A stretch of 35,628 bases of DNA from VFMC01 sp031400715 (lineage in GTDB: Bacteria > Actinomycetota > Acidimicrobiia > Acidimicrobiales > Ilumatobacteraceae). The stretch's first letter is position 1. Each line of letters begins with the position of its first letter. Below, piece after piece: positions 32,675 to 35,628 of this stretch. The stretch spans positions 1 to 35,628 of the forward strand of contig JANNQK010000308.1 in the NCBI GenBank assembly GCA_031400715.1, written 5' to 3'. The notes beneath the pieces are model-generated. The model was not told the DNA's origin. It made no database searches and saw nothing but the letters and a program-made list of their open reading frames with translations. Made by a program: the position numbers and the translations under genes.

Positions 32675-33130
32675 GTGAGCATCACCCGACGCGACGATGG
32701 ATCCCTGACCGTTCCCGTGGAGCCCGGCCGCCACGATGTGGACGCTGACGGCGAGGCGATCACCGAGATCGGTTCGATGGTGATCCGTCCCGGCGAAGGT
32801 GGCTACAACGAGGCACTCGCCGAGTGGGAGAACGAGCAACACCCCAACCGACCCGACGCGGTGTCGACCGCCTCGGGTCGCGAGCACGCTATGAACGTCG
32901 TCCACGCCATCGCGCAGGACTCGAGTTCGGTCGGCGACGCCGTCGATGACCTCGACGACCCGGCCGCGTGCGCCGACTCGCTACGCCACGTGCTGGTGGG
33001 AGGCACCCACGCAGTCGAGGCATTTGCGAACGAGACTGCCGACGCTGAGGGCGGAGATCCGATCCCGCCCCACACCGCCACCCGCATCATCGGCGAGGTG
33101 CTCGCCGAGATCGACACCCGATCGGTCTGA
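32675..33130 (+). CDS. hypothetical acidic protein
   Basis: This protein of about 151 residues is not recognised. It begins SITRRDDGSLTVPV, is rich in Asp, Glu and Ala, has no signal peptide or membrane span, and looks soluble, with probable helices in the second half (HAMNVVHAIAQ, then DSLRHVLVGGTHAVEAFANE). GTG 32675 or GTG 32669 may start it; neither has a clear ribosome site. It is the first gene of the island after the integrase, and copy C of the dispersed motif lies 100 bases after its stop. The function is unknown. Confidence 0.55.
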   Translation: MSITRRDDGSLTVPVEPGRHDVDADGEAITEIGSMVIRPGEGGYNEALAEWENEQHPNRPDAVSTASGREHAMNVVHAIAQDSSSVGDAVDDLDDPAACADSLRHVLVGGTHAVEAFANETADAEGGDPIPPHTATRIIGEVLAEIDTRSV

Positions 33131-33230
33131 AGCGCCGTCGCCGCGATGTCCGATGCCGTCGCTGCCGGCGATGCCGTGGAACGCCGAACGCTGCCCCAGT
33201 TTCCCGCCTTGTAACGCCAGACGAAGTTCG

Positions 33231-33250
33231 CGCATAGCGGCAGATCTGGA
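33231..33250 (+). repeat. dispersed island motif, copy C
   Basis: CGCATAGCGGCAGATCTGGA matches copy D at 18 of 20 bases with one gap. It lies between the hypothetical gene and the VOC gene. Confidence 0.7.
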
Positions 33251-33286
33251 CCGTTCGTTCTCTGCTGGGCCTGCAACGATGGCAGC

Positions 33287-33682
33287 ATGCCGCTCATCCT
33301 CGAATGTGTGCTGATCGACTGCGTTGACCTCGACGTGATGACGGCGTTCTGGTGTCAGGCGCTCGACCTCGAACACGTCTGGACCGGACCATCTGGGGGA
33401 CATCTCCTTGCCGCATCGGACGGCTCCGGTCGCCAGCTTGGTCTGATGCCGTCCCACGGCGACAAGACGTCCAAGAACCGAGTCCACCTCGACCTTCGCC
33501 CGGACGACCAGCGCGCCGAGGTCGAACGACTGGAGAGTCTCGGCGCGCGTCGCATCGACATCGGGCAAGCCGACGTCACTTGGGTGGTCATGGCCGACCC
33601 GGAGGGCAACGAGTTCTGCGTCTTGCGCTCGCTGGCTCAGAAGGAGAGAGACCAAGCCGGTCAGGCGACTGAACTCGGGTAG
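33287..33682 (+). CDS. VOC-fold (glyoxalase-like domain) protein
   Basis: The 131-residue protein has the beta-alpha-beta-beta-beta pattern of the vicinal oxygen chelate superfamily: an opening strand LECVLIDCVDL, FWCQALDLE, the middle motif NRVHLDLR with a possible metal His, and the closing MADPEGNEFCVL with Glu. It resembles glyoxalase-like (Glyoxalase_6 type) proteins, often of unknown substrate and sometimes linked to resistance or detoxification. It is a single-gene unit on the same strand as the integrase, flanked by copies C and D of the dispersed motif. Start ATG 33287 gives the full first strand. Confidence 0.75.
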   Translation: MPLILECVLIDCVDLDVMTAFWCQALDLEHVWTGPSGGHLLAASDGSGRQLGLMPSHGDKTSKNRVHLDLRPDDQRAEVERLESLGARRIDIGQADVTWVVMADPEGNEFCVLRSLAQKERDQAGQATELG

Positions 33683-33847
33683 CGCCCGATTCGGGTGCCC
33701 GAGTCCACCACGCCCGTCGGCGGTTCCAGACGGCAGCGAAGATCCGGACGACAGCCGCTGGACCGCGTCGAGAAACGCCGCCTCAGACGGCTGAAGTCGA
33801 CACGGTGTGACACAAATCGACGGGCGTTGGATGTCGGGCTCGCGCCA

Positions 33848-33868
33848 CGCCATATCGGCAGTTCTGGA
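33848..33868 (+). repeat. dispersed island motif, copy D
   Basis: CGCCATATCGGCAGTTCTGG plus A is the fullest copy. It shares 16 exact bases with copy A and 13 with copy E (ATCGGCAGTTCTG). It lies in the 259-base spacer between the VOC and ankyrin genes, which holds no other feature I can identify. Confidence 0.75.
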
Positions 33869-33941
33869 CGGGCTCGATGGGCCAGCAGCGCGGTGCGCGC
33901 GATGGCTCAGGGCCCGGTGTACCGAGGGTTAGCTTCGTTCA

Positions 33942-34691
33942 ATGACTTCCGGGGACCGAGAGCACGAGGTCTGGGGCGAGAACCTGAATTTGCCGTTGAG
34001 TTTGTTGTGGTCGGCGCTTCGAAGGCGGGACCAGCCGCTTGCGTGTTCGTTGGTTCGGGATGACATGCAGGACCCGAACCAATGGGGTCCGTACGACGGT
34101 GCGCCGGGTGGTGGTGGCCCTGCGTTGGGGTATGCGTTGTGGTGGGGTATGGAGGACGTGGTCGACTGTCTGCTCGATGCCGGCGCGTTGACTACGGACG
34201 AGCACTACGGATACCCACTGCTTGGGCTTGCTCGCTCTGAACGAAGCCTTCGCCGGATGGTTCACGCGGGTGCCGATATCAATGCGATGCACCCGTCGAC
34301 GAAGACATCGGTGCTGATGGCCCTTGCCCGTCAGGACGAACCGGACCTGATCGTGGCCGCGTTGGAGCTCGGTGCGGATATCAACCACCGCGACTTCCGA
34401 TGCGCCACAGTGCTGTTCGACGCGGGGAGTGTTCGGGTGGCCGAGGTGCTGATCGCCGCTGGTTGCGACCCGCTGGCACGGAACGATGTCGGCTCCCAGG
34501 CGCTGTATGCGGCGGTCATCATGGGCAAGGTCGACCTGTGTCGGCGGCTGATCGAGCTCGGCTGCGACCCGTCCAACATCGAGAACCGGCCGAGACCGAG
34601 GTCGCTCGTCGAGCGAGCCAACCGATGGGGTCATCCGGAGATCGCAGCGTTACTCGAGGATGCGATCGATGACAGAAACGATGCGAACTGA
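33942..34691 (+). CDS. ankyrin-repeat protein
   Basis: The 249-residue protein is built largely of ankyrin-type repeats: GYALWWGMEDVVDCLLDAGA near 83-102, then units around LLGLA-SERSLRRMVHAGADINA, TSVLMALARQDEPDLIVAALELGADINH, VAEVLIAAGCDP and AVIMGKVDLCRRLIELGCDP. Such proteins bind other proteins; no enzymatic domain or signal is visible. Codon use looks richer in TTG and GTG with T-rich stretches than in the catabolic genes, suggesting transfer. ATG 33942 lacks a clear ribosome site. It is a single-gene unit between copies D and E of the dispersed motif. Confidence 0.75.
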   Translation: MTSGDREHEVWGENLNLPLSLLWSALRRRDQPLACSLVRDDMQDPNQWGPYDGAPGGGGPALGYALWWGMEDVVDCLLDAGALTTDEHYGYPLLGLARSERSLRRMVHAGADINAMHPSTKTSVLMALARQDEPDLIVAALELGADINHRDFRCATVLFDAGSVRVAEVLIAAGCDPLARNDVGSQALYAAVIMGKVDLCRRLIELGCDPSNIENRPRPRSLVERANRWGHPEIAALLEDAIDDRNDAN

Positions 34692-34718
34692 CCCTTCGTG
34701 CATCAGTGAACGGCCCGA

Positions 34719-34735
34719 GCCGATCGGCAGTTCTG
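34719..34735 (+). repeat. dispersed island motif, copy E
   Basis: Contains GCCGATCGGCAGTTCTG, sharing ATCGGCAGTTCTG with copy D. The overlapping CGGCAG-TT-CTGCCG makes a small dyad. It lies 28 bases after the ankyrin gene stop. Confidence 0.7.
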
Positions 34736-34797
34736 CCGCGGCCGATCGTTTCGAGGTTCTACCTTGACAGTCTTCGCCACAGGTCAAGAATGTGGCC

Positions 34798-35136
34798 ATG
34801 AGCATTGCTGAGGTGTACGAGCTTCCTACCGGCCGCGTCCTGTTCAGCGACGACCGGGGTCAAGTTCTTCGTGCTACCTGGCACCTCGGCCGCGGCTTCG
34901 TCAATCTCAGTGTGTGGAAGTACGACCGTTGTACCGAGACGTTTCAGCTGTCGCTCAGCGACTCCGCCCAATTAGTGGCGTTCTTGGTCGAAGGTTTGAG
35001 CGACGCCACGGCTCGATTGCTCCACGCGGTCACCTCAGCTCCGGCTCCAGAATCGTCTACCCGCAGGCCATCGGTCTCAAGTCGCGCGCGGTCCGGTCGC
35101 GCTCGACTGGCAGCTTGGATCTCCCCGAAGGCCTGA
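34798..35136 (+). CDS. hypothetical protein
   Basis: This 112-residue protein is not recognised. It starts IAEVYELPTGRVLFSDDRGQVLRATWHLG, then has an FVNLSVWKYDRCTETFQLSLSD section typical of a small mostly-beta fold, a helical stretch near SAQLVAFLVEGLSDATARLL, and a basic Ser/Arg-rich tail. There is no signal or membrane span. Either GTG 34792 or ATG 34798 could start it. A partial relative may survive at 32632. It is a single-gene unit between copies E and F of the dispersed motif. The function is unknown. Confidence 0.55.
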   Translation: MSIAEVYELPTGRVLFSDDRGQVLRATWHLGRGFVNLSVWKYDRCTETFQLSLSDSAQLVAFLVEGLSDATARLLHAVTSAPAPESSTRRPSVSSRARSGRARLAAWISPKA

Positions 35137-35143
35137 CGTTCCC

Positions 35144-35166
35144 GTGCCGATCGGCAGGTATGCGTG
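35144..35166 (+). repeat. dispersed island motif, copy F
   Basis: Contains GCCGATCGGCAGGTATGCGTG, close to copy B. It lies in the 33-base gap between convergent genes ending at 35136 and 35170. Confidence 0.6.
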
Positions 35167-35169
35167 AGA

Positions 35170-35580
35170 TCAGACGAGCGACGCCTCGGCAGCCTGTCGT
35201 CGAGGAACCCGAACCACGTAGCGCTCGTCGGGATGCACCTCTCCACCCACTTTCGTGTTGGCCCACATGTTGAGGCCGTTGTCGTCCGTCTCGGCGATCT
35301 CGGCCTCGAATCCCGCCTCAATGAGGCGATCAGCGGCCCGCTGCGCTTCGATCATGGAGCACGGCTTCGGACGGGAAAGCGTCACCTTTCGTCCATGCCG
35401 AAGCACCGGAACCACGCGTATCGCGACAAACACAACGGCCCAGAAGCCCAGCATCGCCAGGAGAATCGCACCTACTGTCATCAAGCGCAGATTGCCCTGA
35501 TGGAGCATGTGATGCAAGGACGTTGCGGTATTCGTAGCGTTTGGGGTCTGGCCGGGTGTGTCTCCCGAATGCCCTGTCAC
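35170..35580 (-). CDS. hypothetical single-pass membrane protein
   Basis: This protein of about 136 residues has one strong membrane segment (VGAILLAMLGFWAVVFVAI, near residues 36-54) followed by a basic stretch (RHGRKVTLSRPK) and a soluble domain of about 65 residues (IEAQRAADRLIEAGFEAEIAETDDNGLNMW). It is probably anchored with the C-terminal part in the cytoplasm. The GTG start at 35580 is uncertain, and internal ATGs at about 35508 or 35478 would also keep the membrane segment. It is the only complete island gene on the minus strand. The function is unknown. Confidence 0.5.
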   Translation of the reverse strand: MTGHSGDTPGQTPNATNTATSLHHMLHQGNLRLMTVGAILLAMLGFWAVVFVAIRVVPVLRHGRKVTLSRPKPCSMIEAQRAADRLIEAGFEAEIAETDDNGLNMWANTKVGGEVHPDERYVVRVPRRQAAEASLV

Positions 35581-35628
35581 CGTGATGGTTGACTTCCGAG
35601 CGAAGCGTCCAGCCGGCCAGATCCAGTC

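Noticed and set aside
31083..35628. Classical integron with attC sites
   Set aside because: The recombinase is of the tRNA-targeting phage type, without an IntI-like context, and I could not find paired RYYYAAC/GTTRRRY core sites around the repeated motifs. The repeats are therefore reported as an unexplained motif rather than attC.

Overview
The window looks like a chromosomal segment of a high-GC actinobacterium. A marine or soil member of the Acidimicrobiia (Ilumatobacter-like) is my best guess. It rests on strong G/C third-position bias, GTG starts, the many CoA-ester and amidohydrolase catabolic genes, and a secreted hydrolase with tandem 109-residue repeats ending in LDTR-type motifs. 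That assignment is inference, not a database result. I see no rRNA, CRISPR array or insertion sequence.

Bases 1-16242 hold catabolic genes dominated by a carnitine/betaine theme. They encode a class III aminotransferase, a trimethylamine-dehydrogenase-type flavoprotein, a CaiD-like crotonobetainyl-CoA hydratase translationally coupled to an ADP-forming acyl-CoA ligase, an amidase, an N-acyl-D-amino-acid deacylase, a D-lactate-dehydrogenase-like protein and an acyl-CoA dehydrogenase. They also encode a shortened dehydrogenase/thioesterase protein divergent from a TetR regulator, an L-carnitine dehydrogenase/thioesterase fusion, and a BKACE-family dehydrocarnitine cleavage enzyme. Together these could convert gamma-butyrobetaine, crotonobetaine or carnitine to glycine betaine. 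The Rieske oxygenase at 24715 and the flavoprotein at 1508 could then act on the methylated amine products.

Bases 16302-24579 are one strand-consistent block. A molybdenum hydroxylase (large, FAD and 2Fe-2S subunits, all start/stop overlapped) follows a flavin monoamine oxidase and a polyamine-type ABC importer (TAT lipoprotein plus two permeases, no ATPase gene). Divergent from it are the Rieske oxygenase, a PfkB-family sugar kinase and a secreted esterase with three C-terminal repeats. Then come a small secreted Ig-like protein and a lipoprotein-like alpha/beta hydrolase.

Bases 30871-35628 are the left end of a probable integrated element. A tRNA-Cys(GCA) with its terminator is followed by a tyrosine recombinase, then by short, poorly known single genes (hypothetical, VOC-fold, ankyrin, two orphans) separated by long spacers. 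A conserved motif of about 20 bp (core ATCGGCAG) recurs six times in the spacers of this part, giving a cassette-like layout that does not fit canonical integron attC sites. The right end of the element lies outside the window.
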